DNA of 20,207 nt. Source: Candidatus Zixiibacteriota bacterium. Lineage in GTDB: Bacteria; Zixibacteria; MSB-5A5; SM1-73. The position numbers and the translations under genes are program-made. Below, piece by piece: positions 8,254-14,834 of the stretch (position 1 is the stretch's first letter; each line of letters begins with the position of its first letter). The stretch is from positions 1 to 20,207 of the forward strand of contig JAOZNS010000024.1 in the NCBI GenBank assembly GCA_029933635.1, given 5' to 3'. The notes below the pieces were generated by a model that did no database searches, was not told where the DNA came from, and was given only the letters and a program-made list of their open reading frames with translations.

Positions 8254-8706
8254 TCAACCTTCCCACGTGACCGCATCGTCATATTGACTCTCTAATTTGA
8301 GCTTATGTTTTGATTCCTCTTGAGCAAGAACCAAAAAGAGTTTCTTAAGCTCAGGATCATCCGCTTTTTCTGCCATCAGACTATATAACCTTTGCGCGAA
8401 TTCCTCCCTTTTTATTGCCAGACGCAGGGCGGAGGCATAATCCATCTCGGGTGAGAACTCCTCATCATCCACAAATTCACTGATCTTCAGATCAGAAATT
8501 TTTTCTAACTTATATTCAGCCACATCCTTCTTTTCCACCCCTTGAAGGATTTCCCGATGTTTCTGCTCCTGTTGAGCCAGCTCTTTGAACATTTCCTTTG
8601 TTCCTAGATTTTTGGCTAACTGGCTGTATGTGGTATAAAGATTATAAGCCTCTGCCTCTTTGCGAATAGCAAAGGTGAGAACTTCTTTAAAATTATTAAG
8701 ATCCAT
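8254..8706 (-). CDS. Ferritin-like (rubrerythrin superfamily) diiron protein, paralogue of the next gene
   Basis: A 150-residue all-helical protein with two copies of the diiron helix pair: RKEAEAYNLY with EQKHREIL and KREEFAQRLY with EESKHKLKLE. It has no C-terminal rubredoxin cysteines. It resembles the downstream protein in length, layout and motif spacing, suggesting tandem duplication with divergence. The ATG at 8706 is chosen because AGAGG lies about 8 bases upstream; the alternative GTG at 8715 would sit on top of that ribosome binding site. It probably belongs to one transcript with the peroxiredoxin upstream (gap 90 bases). Whether the two paralogues form mixed assemblies cannot be seen. 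Confidence 0.85.
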   Translation of the reverse strand: MDLNNFKEVLTFAIRKEAEAYNLYTTYSQLAKNLGTKEMFKELAQQEQKHREILQGVEKKDVAEYKLEKISDLKISEFVDDEEFSPEMDYASALRLAIKREEFAQRLYSLMAEKADDPELKKLFLVLAQEESKHKLKLESQYDDAVTWEG

Positions 8707-8796
8707 TTTCTTCACCTCTTCTAAGGCTTAAAGTTTAATCCCATTGTTAGCTTTGTGCAACTGAAGGTTCAGGACTACAAAGTTATATTTGCCTTT

Positions 8797-9510
8797 TCAA
8801 AAAGCCATTTCCGGTTTCCAGGCTTTCCATACCCTGCCCACTAAATCTGGACCAGGCTTTAAAGTCACCTTATCCGGCTGCCAGCCAGAAGGAGTAGCCT
8901 CACCGGTGTTTCGCACGTGCTGGAATGCCTTGACCTGGCGGATCAATTCTGCCACGTTACGACCCACCGAAGGGGTTAATATCTCCATCGCTTGAATCAC
9001 GCCATCCGGGTCAATCAGAAAGCGTCCCCTGATATCCACACCCGCCTCCTCATCATATACCCCATATACCCTACCGATGCGCCCACCAGCATCTGACAAC
9101 ATGGGAAACGGGACGCCACCCGGGACCATCCTAGAGAGCTCCTGTTCCTGCCAGATCTTATGAGCGAAGCGGCTATCGGTGCTTATGGCCAACACCTGCA
9201 CACCCAGCGTTTTGAGCTCGTCGTATTTGGAAGCAACTGCCGCCAATTCGGTGGGTCAAACGAAGGTAAAATCGCCTGGATAAAAGCACACCACCACCCA
9301 CTTACCCTTGTAGTCCGATAGTTTAACGTTCTTGAAGCCTCCCTTCACAAAGGCACTGGCCTCAAAGTTCGGGGCTGGTTTGCCAACTTTAGCCATCATC
9401 TTCAATTCCTCCTTTTGTCCTTGAATCTGTGTAGGTTGTGACCTTTCTGTCTCCAACACACCAATTGGTCCGCGTGCCGGCTGCACACACAAATCTTTTG
9501 GTTCAGTCAT
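8797..9510 (-). CDS. Selenocysteine-containing peroxiredoxin (AhpC/Prx family), TGA read through
   Basis: A single 238-codon frame is open from 9510 to 8797 except for one TGA at 9256-9258. That TGA falls exactly where peroxiredoxins have their peroxidatic cysteine: GDFTFV-(TGA)-PTELAAVA. Protein continues normally on both sides, with LSDYKGKWVVVCFYPGD before and the family features SRFAHKIWQE, VPFPMLSD, RGRFLIDPDGV and TLKPGPDLVGRVWK after. This is the hallmark of a selenocysteine peroxiredoxin (Sec85 from the outer start), known in some anaerobes. The resolving cysteine of 2-Cys enzymes is replaced (GEATPSGW), so it is a one-Sec type; the only other cysteines are 8 and 75. Two starts are possible: ATG 9510 (AGGAG, 9 bases upstream) and ATG 9399 (AAAGGAGG), the latter giving the usual family N-terminus. 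It should reduce hydroperoxides. Confidence 0.88.
9235..9248 (-). promoter_or_regulatory. Candidate SECIS-type hairpin just after the recoded TGA
   Basis: Seven bases after the TGA the mRNA can fold as AAUUG-GCGG-CAGUU, a 5-bp stem with a four-base loop starting with G. Bacterial selenocysteine insertion elements sit inside the coding region immediately 3' of the UGA and need a G-containing apical loop. The stem is short, and the loop is only 12 bases from the TGA, closer than in many known cases. A larger alternative fold may exist. Confidence 0.35.
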
Positions 9511-9571
9511 ATCATATCTCTCCTTGCTTTTCGCTCAAATTATTCTGAGCAAAATTGAACTTTTCGGTTAT

Positions 9572-9627
9572 GATAGCCGTTGGGCCAGAGAAGACAGTCA
9601 AGTCCGTCTACAGGTCCAACGGCTATC
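9572..9627. repeat. 12-bp perfect inverted repeat in the leader of the selenoprotein gene
   Basis: The arms GATAGCCGTTGG (9572-9583) and CCAACGGCTATC (9616-9627) are perfect complements separated by 32 bases. Inside the loop a second smaller stem (AGAC...GTCT type) can form. It lies between the end of the ferritin-like gene (9637) and the selenocysteine peroxiredoxin start (9510). No T run follows on the minus strand, so it is not a simple terminator. It may separate, stabilise or regulate the downstream message. Confidence 0.8.
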
Positions 9628-9636
9628 CAATCAGCT

Positions 9637-10056
9637 CTAAACTTCTTCAAGCAGACCCGAGAAAGTATCATGATGCTCCTCTTCATCCGACAGAATCTGT
9701 CGAAACAGTCTGGCCGTGGTTGTGTCACCTTCCTTTTGTGCCATCTCAATGATCTGCCGGTAAAGGGTGATTGCCCCTTCTTCATCTTTTTTGTCCTGCT
9801 GGAGCATCTCCTTTAAACTTTTTCCCACAAAGATAGGCTCTGGCTTTGTAGTTGGAGTTCCTCCCAGATAAGCCAGCCTTTCAGCTATGACTTCCGCATG
9901 TCTCATTTCGGTAATGGCAATATTCTTTAACTCATCCTTTACTGCAAATCCTTTGACGCCTTTCCACAAAACATGCTGCCACATATACTGAATGGAAACT
10001 TGAATTTCCCTGGCTATACCTTTATTTAACATATCCAATAATTCTTTTGACGCCAT
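9637..10056 (-). CDS. Bacterioferritin-like diiron protein
   Basis: A 139-residue four-helix protein. Diiron ligand candidates are Glu17 (AREIQVSIQYMW), Glu50 and His53 (ITEMRHAEV), Glu93 (DEEGAITLYR), and Glu126 with His128/129 (SDEEEHHD). This resembles bacterioferritin/ferritin-like proteins of anaerobes, slightly short compared with the usual 155-160 residues. It probably binds or oxidises Fe(II) and so removes the fuel for Fenton chemistry; no heme-binding methionine can be assigned with confidence. The start is firm: AAAGGAGG precedes the ATG with good spacing. Only 14 bases separate it from the superoxide reductase gene, so the two are almost certainly co-transcribed. Confidence 0.88.
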   Translation of the reverse strand: MASKELLDMLNKGIAREIQVSIQYMWQHVLWKGVKGFAVKDELKNIAITEMRHAEVIAERLAYLGGTPTTKPEPIFVGKSLKEMLQQDKKDEEGAITLYRQIIEMAQKEGDTTTARLFRQILSDEEEHHDTFSGLLEEV

Positions 10057-10070
10057 TTACTTTACCTCCT

Positions 10071-10448
10071 TTACTTTTTAGTTGACCACAATAAATGTAT
10101 GTTGCAATACTCCCGCGTCCCGATGACATTTTCCACCTCAAATTCAGCTTCTGGTTTCTCTTCGGGCTTAAGAAATTTTCGATATACGCCCTTATCCGTA
10201 TGAACTGCGATCCATTCAATGTAGTGCTTCTCCTCCATGGGATGGGGAATTGAACCCACTTTGACTTTCACGGTTTTATCGATCCTTTCAATCACCGGAA
10301 CGTGCTTCTCTTTCCCCTGTTCTTCCGTCTGCGCTTGCATAAGTTTCATTGGTTGACCGCAACAAACCAGCTCTCCTTGCCCTGCATGCAAAACTTCCAC
10401 GATGTTCCCGCAGACCTTACATTTAAAGATTTGCAATCTTTCAGTCAA
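10071..10448 (-). CDS. dfx: 2Fe-superoxide reductase (desulfoferrodoxin)
   Basis: The 125-residue protein matches desulfoferrodoxin. Using the TTG at 10448 the ligands fall at their usual family numbers: Cys10, Cys13, Cys29 and Cys30 for the desulforedoxin-type centre, and His49, His69, His75, Cys115 and His118 for the catalytic iron. The catalytic Glu47 and Lys48 pair (EKHVPV) is present. It reduces superoxide to hydrogen peroxide without forming oxygen, handing peroxide to the rubrerythrin and peroxiredoxins encoded next to it. AGGAGG sits 8 bases before the TTG; the upstream GTG at 10457 lies within that ribosome binding site and is unlikely. A 6-bp inverted repeat covers part of the ribosome binding site. 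Confidence 0.96.
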   Translation of the reverse strand: MTERLQIFKCKVCGNIVEVLHAGQGELVCCGQPMKLMQAQTEEQGKEKHVPVIERIDKTVKVKVGSIPHPMEEKHYIEWIAVHTDKGVYRKFLKPEEKPEAEFEVENVIGTREYCNIHLLWSTKK

Positions 10449-10459
10449 TTTTAACACCT

Positions 10460-10485
10460 CCTCGAATTTACGATTTTACTCGAGG
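10460..10485 (-). promoter_or_regulatory. Hairpin overlapping the superoxide reductase ribosome binding site
   Basis: CCTCGA (10460-10465) and TCGAGG (10480-10485) form a perfect 6-bp stem with a 14-base AT-rich loop. The right-hand side of the stem on the mRNA runs into the AGGAGG ribosome binding site of the TTG-started gene. It could limit translation, but may be chance. Confidence 0.4.
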
Positions 10486-10537
10486 GCGCAGGTGATCCGT
10501 TAAGCAAACAAAAGATTCGCCGTTGCCCCTTTTCCTC

Positions 10538-11089
10538 CTACCTCAAAAACTTGGACACAAAAGGTGAACTCTCGCCTTTGCGCAGGAAATGCCCGGACGG
10601 TGCTTCTCCCAGAAACTCGGAGAACCAGGATTCGTGCTCAATTTCCTCGTTGAGGATCGCCTGAGACAGATCATAGGTCCGATGATCTTTACCCGCAGTT
10701 AAGTTACAGATGTTGGTGTATTGCCTTACCGCACACCTCTCTGCTTCCACCAGCACCGTCAACATTGCCTTGATGTCCGTCGGATCCTTTGGTAGCTTAG
10801 CAGGGGGGCAGCCCGAGACGTCGTGGAAAACCTTCATATCGTCGGGCAGTTTGCCTCCCAGTTCGTAGATGCGAGGAACAAGAGCCTCGAAGTGGTTCCG
10901 ATCTTCAATACGAGCCGTTTCTGCGATCTCCTTGATTCCTTCTCCTTCCAATCCTATCAGATTGCATCGAAGGATGGTGTAGTAGTAATAAGTGGTAAGC
11001 TCCGCGGCTGCGTTCTTGACCAGAAGCTCCACCAGTTGGTCCACGTTCACGCCCGCCCTCTCTACCACTTCTCGCGTCACTTTAGCCAT
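10538..11089 (-). CDS. Dps-like (DPSL, thioferritin-type) protein
   Basis: The 183-residue protein looks like the DPSL branch of the ferritin superfamily, known from archaea and some anaerobic bacteria. It has the helix motif AAAELTTYYYYTILR (Glu30), IEDRNHFEALVPRIYELGG (Glu62, His66), EAERCAVRQYTNICNLTAGKDHRTY, and NEEIEHESWF (Glu149, His152). The two cysteines of the family, Cys119 and Cys128, lie near the predicted diiron site; this thiol pair distinguishes DPSL from true Dps and bacterioferritin. Such proteins form 12-subunit cages that use peroxide to oxidise and store iron. The tail SGHFLRKGESSPFVSKFL is typical of the family. AAAGGAGG precedes the ATG. The gene is the first of the compact ferritin and superoxide reductase block. 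Confidence 0.88.
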   Translation of the reverse strand: MAKVTREVVERAGVNVDQLVELLVKNAAAELTTYYYYTILRCNLIGLEGEGIKEIAETARIEDRNHFEALVPRIYELGGKLPDDMKVFHDVSGCPPAKLPKDPTDIKAMLTVLVEAERCAVRQYTNICNLTAGKDHRTYDLSQAILNEEIEHESWFSEFLGEAPSGHFLRKGESSPFVSKFLR

Positions 11090-11219
11090 GGTATCACCTC
11101 CTTTTTTGAGTAATTATAAGTTCTGAACGTATCTGAAGTCTATACCAAAGACTGAATTTGGTTTAAGGTGTGAGGCAATCATGCCAGATACGCCCTCGTG
11201 CAACTGAAATTCTGTGCTC

Positions 11220-12464
11220 TCACTTTTTCTTAGCTTGGTTGACTCTCCGTAGGTCTTCAGACATTGCTTTTATCTCTGTTAAGTCCCTTTGCATTTCACT
11301 CCAGCCATACCAGAGAGCATAATCTGGGTTGGCGTGAAATGTTCCCTGGAAGGTTCTCATCCTATGTTTAAGATACATCAAAAATAGCTTTTGTTCGATC
11401 ACGGTCGGCGCATCATGAAAGGTAAGCAAATCAGGGAATGGATAAGCGTAGCTTTCCGGTTTGGGAATTATTCCATCCTGGTATAGGTCAGCAACTGTCC
11501 GAATTGCCTCAGCCATTAGGTGATCTGCTTCCTTTATCATCTGGTCGCCTTTTTCCAACTCCGCTTTTGCAAAATTAACCGAATGGCACCGGTTGCAGGT
11601 TTTAACCATCTTGTCCCGTTCTTTTTGCCAATCCTGTTGGGTGAGCCGAGCCACATCTGCTGCCTTTACCACGTCCAGTCGAGCAGTGGGGTTCCCCTGC
11701 GGATCCAGCACGCCCAGCCCTTGTAAGATCGTTGCTCGATCAGCCGCCCACTGTTCATCCTCCGGCATGGGAAGCCTCACGGCCAAAAATCCCCAGGCAG
11801 TTCGGACGGCGTGATTTCCTTCCTGCATATGACAGGTCTGACAGGTGGGGGCAACAACATTTTCTGGAAGAACCCCATTTTGTTTCAACAAATACCTGAC
11901 GCCGTGTTTGGAAGACGAATACATCTCCCACTGGGGATGATCGAAGCCCATATGACAGGTTTGGCAAGCTTGTGGCTCTCTTGCTTCTTTACTGGAGAAT
12001 ACGTGTCGAGTATGACAGGCATCGCATGATGCCACCCCAAAACCTTCCCATTCTTTTTTTAACTGGCTTATTTCCTCCTTCGTTTTCAACCCGATCTTAT
12101 GACATCCCCCACAACCCTTCATTCCTTCCATCAAAGCCATTGGTTGCCAGTGTGCGGTGGGCATAGCTTTCATCGCTGCCCAAGCAAAGGCATGCTTTCC
12201 AGCTTTGAACTGTTCCACCCGATTCGGATGACAGCGTGCACAAGTCTCAGGGGTAGGAATTTGAACATTTGACACATCTTGACCCGAACTATGTTGATCA
12301 CCATGACAGAAGGAACAGTCCACCTCATTCTGGCTATGCCGGCTTAATCGCCAGTCGGAGACGATCTTGGGGGTGACCTTTTGGTGGCACTTCACGCACT
12401 CTTGGGCTGAAGCGCCGGATGCAACCAGCCAGCTTGCCAGAAAGACGGTCATCACTTTCCACAT
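11220..12464 (-). CDS. Octaheme c-type cytochrome, hydroxylamine oxidoreductase (HAO)-like
   Basis: The 414-residue protein begins with a signal peptide (about 1-20, cleavage near ASA-QE) and has eight CxxCH heme motifs: CVKCH, CSFCH, CARCH, CGGCH, CDACH, two CQTCH, and CNRCH. Order and spacing, and the C-terminal helical region with ALWYGWSEMQRDLTEIK, resemble the HAO-like octaheme family. Members oxidise hydroxylamine or work in reverse on NO, nitrite or hydroxylamine. Whether the heme-crosslinking tyrosine of true HAO is present cannot be settled by eye, so direction is unknown. It should act in the periplasm. AAGGAGG precedes the ATG. It is flanked by stress genes, and a second octaheme protein lies 4 kb upstream on the same strand. 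Confidence 0.88.
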   Translation of the reverse strand: MWKVMTVFLASWLVASGASAQECVKCHQKVTPKIVSDWRLSRHSQNEVDCSFCHGDQHSSGQDVSNVQIPTPETCARCHPNRVEQFKAGKHAFAWAAMKAMPTAHWQPMALMEGMKGCGGCHKIGLKTKEEISQLKKEWEGFGVASCDACHTRHVFSSKEAREPQACQTCHMGFDHPQWEMYSSSKHGVRYLLKQNGVLPENVVAPTCQTCHMQEGNHAVRTAWGFLAVRLPMPEDEQWAADRATILQGLGVLDPQGNPTARLDVVKAADVARLTQQDWQKERDKMVKTCNRCHSVNFAKAELEKGDQMIKEADHLMAEAIRTVADLYQDGIIPKPESYAYPFPDLLTFHDAPTVIEQKLFLMYLKHRMRTFQGTFHANPDYALWYGWSEMQRDLTEIKAMSEDLRRVNQAKKK

Positions 12465-12570
12465 TTTGGTTCACCTCCTTGGTTTTTATAAGTTTAAAAA
12501 AGAACAAATCTTCATACTGCTTGGTAATGTGAGAATTTTTCTCAAAAAGCAATCTTCTTTTCGAGTTCTA

Positions 12571-12960
12571 CTATTTCACCGAATCGAATATTTTCTTCAG
12601 TTTTATTTCAACCTCCTGAGCGATTTGTTTTAAGTTTTGGTTTTTGACCATCCCCATGGCAGTGGTCGGTTTAATCATAGATAAAATTGTCTTACCTTTC
12701 TCTTCATAGACCACCACATTGCAGGGCAACATCAAACCTATATCCTCCTCCGCCAGAATAGCCTTATGAGCATAAAAAGGATTACACGCACCTAAGATAA
12801 CATAATTTTGAAACTCTATTCCCAGTTTTTCCTTGAACTTTTCTTTCACATCTATAGTGGTCAAAATTCCGAAGCCTTCCTTTTTCAGCTCCTCTTCCAC
12901 TATTTCCAAAGCCCTTTCAAAGGGAAGGTTGATTTCTTTTCTGAACCCATAATCAATCAT
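12571..12960 (-). CDS. DUF302 family protein
   Basis: The 129-residue protein fits DUF302 (PF03625): an N-terminal FRKEINLPFERALEIVEEELKKEGFGILTTIDVKEKFKEKLG segment, then YVILGACNPFYAHKAI and the IGLMLPCNVVVYE core. The two cysteines in GACNP and LPCNV are conserved in the family. No enzymatic role is established; members often occur near heme, thiol or stress genes. The start has a good ribosome binding site (AGGAGG). It lies 106 bases upstream of the octaheme cytochrome gene, so it could share a transcript with it and with the transporter upstream. Confidence 0.9.
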   Translation of the reverse strand: MIDYGFRKEINLPFERALEIVEEELKKEGFGILTTIDVKEKFKEKLGIEFQNYVILGACNPFYAHKAILAEEDIGLMLPCNVVVYEEKGKTILSMIKPTTAMGMVKNQNLKQIAQEVEIKLKKIFDSVK

Positions 12961-13037
12961 TTTTAACCTCCTATTTGAATTCCTGATAGTCTTGCATTTA
13001 TGCTGTCAGATCAAGCTGGCTCATCATTGGTCTCCCC

Positions 13038-13724
13038 TTATTTTGATTCCTTCCAACCTTCAGCCCCCTCTCTGAATAAAAATATAACAATCATTAAACC
13101 GACGATAGGATCTGCCTGCCAGAAGCCAAAAAGATAGTTCGATCCCAATCCCACAAGGAGTGCCACCGAAAGAAAACAGCAGGCTAATGTTTCTTTGGAA
13201 TCAGCAATCAACGCTTTACTTTTAATCTCTTGACCGGTCTTACGTTTTTTAAGGGCCAATATGGGCATAACGACCATGGAGACAAAAGCAATTATTATCC
13301 CCGGCAAGGATGGTTCCGGAACTTCTTTCAAAAGTAGTTTCTTTGAAGATTCAAATAAAACATAAGCTCCCAGTAAAAAGAAAGTTATGGCAACAAATTT
13401 CATGGCTTTCTTTTCAATTTTTTCTTCTTGCTCTTTAGAAATCTTTTTATGCTGTCTCAGACGCCAGATCAGCACCAAACCCGATAAGGATTCAACTACG
13501 CTATCTAACCCGAACCCAACCAATGCAATGCTTTTGGCCATACTGCCGAACACAATTGATATAACAGCTTCGATGAGGTTATATCCCACCGTAAAGTATT
13601 CAAGACCGAGCCCCTTTTTATATAGTTTATCTATATGATTTCCTTTCTTTGAAGCCTCAAGGTGAAAAGTTTCATTTGAATACATGGCAGTTATTGCTAT
13701 CTCTAAGGATTTAGCAAAGCTCAA
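13038..13724 (-). CDS. CDF-like cation transporter, short form without C-terminal domain
   Basis: The 228-residue protein is an integral membrane protein with roughly six hydrophobic segments: FTVGYNLIEAVISIVFGSM, ALVGFGLDSVVESLSGLVL, FVAITFFLLGAYVLF, GIIIAFVSMVVMPILAL, ETLACCFLSVALLVGLGS and DPIVGLMIVIFLF. Acidic residues (Asp and Glu in GLDSVVES, Asp in ALIADSKET) sit where cation diffusion facilitators bind metal. The protein ends after the last membrane segment and so lacks the usual cytoplasmic dimerisation domain. It may export iron, manganese, zinc or cobalt; the ion is not assigned. The start is uncertain: the TTG at 13724 has no ribosome binding site, and the ATG at 13685 is equally possible. 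Confidence 0.75.
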   Translation of the reverse strand: MSFAKSLEIAITAMYSNETFHLEASKKGNHIDKLYKKGLGLEYFTVGYNLIEAVISIVFGSMAKSIALVGFGLDSVVESLSGLVLIWRLRQHKKISKEQEEKIEKKAMKFVAITFFLLGAYVLFESSKKLLLKEVPEPSLPGIIIAFVSMVVMPILALKKRKTGQEIKSKALIADSKETLACCFLSVALLVGLGSNYLFGFWQADPIVGLMIVIFLFREGAEGWKESK

Positions 13725-13847
13725 AACGAAATGAGCTCAAAAAAATTTAGATAAGCCCGCCGCACTAGAAATCACAGAAACGTTAAAAGATTCCACCCAC
13801 ATGCAGAAGAATTCTAAGTTGGGATAGTTTCTCCTCCCACCTTATTC

Positions 13848-14198
13848 TTATCCAGAGAGTATCATGATTAGAAGCATCTTAAATTTTTTTATCGCCACCA
13901 AAGCGTGTGGTTGATTGGCTGGCATCAGGATCATCTCCCCTTGTCTTAAGCGATATGGTTTTCCCGAAATGGAAATCTCCGCCTGTCCATCAAGAAGATG
14001 GACTAAAGCATCAAATGGAGCAGTATGTTCACTCAGTCCTTGCCCTTCATCAAAAGCAAATAAAGTTACGGTTCCTGTCTTTTTCTTTATTATCTCCCGG
14101 CTCACCACAGAACCATCTTGATAATCTATCAGATCAACCAGTCTGGTTAACTGTGGTCTTGATTTCTTTAAGTCTACCCCATGGTTTTTAGATTTCAT
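13848..14198 (-). CDS. Small cupin-domain protein
   Basis: The 116-residue protein is a single cupin barrel (PF07883 type). Motif 1 is seen as FDEGQGLSEHTAPFDALVHLLDGQAEI and motif 2 as GEMILMPANQPHALVA. One histidine is present in each half (His in SEHTAP and in QPHAL), together with Asp or Glu candidates, so metal binding is possible. Such one-domain cupins beside redox genes may be sensors or dioxygenase-like enzymes; no substrate can be assigned. GAGGAG lies before the ATG at 14198. It lies between the peroxiredoxin and transporter genes, with gaps of about 120 bases. Confidence 0.85.
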   Translation of the reverse strand: MKSKNHGVDLKKSRPQLTRLVDLIDYQDGSVVSREIIKKKTGTVTLFAFDEGQGLSEHTAPFDALVHLLDGQAEISISGKPYRLRQGEMILMPANQPHALVAIKKFKMLLIMILSG

Positions 14199-14316
14199 TT
14201 TCTCCTCTATTCTTTAGGTGCTTAATAAACAAAAATAAATTCAAGGTCAATGAAGGTCTTCAATTCAGCTAAAAAGACAAAAGAAAGAGATGTTTTTTTG
14301 ACATTAATCGTTTTTA

Positions 14317-14799
14317 TTATTTGCCTTTCAGGTTCCTCAAAAAACCGATTATCTCAGTTATGTCGGACAACTGACTGATAGGGTAGGTCTTAAAAAGCAC
14401 GATTTTCCCATGTTCATCCACTAAGATGTTGGCTCTTTCGGAAAATCCATTTTTTTCTCGAAAGATTCCGAAAAGCTTTGCCACCTCCCCATGGGGCCAG
14501 AAATCTGAAAGTAGCGAGGTATTCTTTATTCCCAGGCTTTCAGCCCAGGCCAACTTCGAGGGGATGGGGTCCACACTCATTCCCAGTGCTACCGTGTTCA
14601 AGGAATCAAAAGTGTCTTTGTTTTCCTCCAAAGATTGCATCTGTTTGGCGCAGACTTCAGTCCAGGCCAAAGGATGAAAAGAAAGAAGCACCCTTTTACC
14701 CCTAAGTTCAGATAGCTTAATTTGCTTATCATTTTGATCTTTAAGGGAAAAATCCTTTGCCTCATCGCCCACTTGTGGTCTTTTCGTCTCTTCGGTCAT
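14317..14799 (-). CDS. 1-Cys peroxiredoxin (AhpC/TSA, BCP/AhpE type)
   Basis: The 160-residue protein has a thioredoxin-fold peroxiredoxin domain: VGDEAKDFSLKDQNDKQIKLSELRGKRVLLSFHPLAWTEVCAKQM, with peroxidatic Cys50 in WTEVC. There is no other cysteine, so resolution must depend on an outside thiol. It reduces hydroperoxides in the cytoplasm. The ATG at 14799 is chosen because AGGAGG is 6 bases upstream; an in-frame ATG at 14832 has no ribosome binding site and would begin next to the stop of the upstream gene. It follows the DUF438-hemerythrin gene closely (35 bases), so co-transcription is likely. It is clearly distinct from the selenocysteine peroxiredoxin elsewhere in the window. Confidence 0.92.
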   Translation of the reverse strand: MTEETKRPQVGDEAKDFSLKDQNDKQIKLSELRGKRVLLSFHPLAWTEVCAKQMQSLEENKDTFDSLNTVALGMSVDPIPSKLAWAESLGIKNTSLLSDFWPHGEVAKLFGIFREKNGFSERANILVDEHGKIVLFKTYPISQLSDITEIIGFLRNLKGK

Positions 14800-14834
14800 T
14801 TGGGTCCTCCTATCATCTTTGACTTTTTTCATTT

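Noticed and set aside
9256..9258. TGA read as tryptophan (alternative genetic code)
   Set aside because: Intact genes such as the octaheme cytochrome and the ferritin-like gene end with TGA, and the position requires Cys or Sec.
12530..12544. Short hairpin TGAGAA-TTT-TTCTCA before the octaheme gene
   Set aside because: Only six A/T-rich pairs and no T run in the direction of transcription; no function can be supported.
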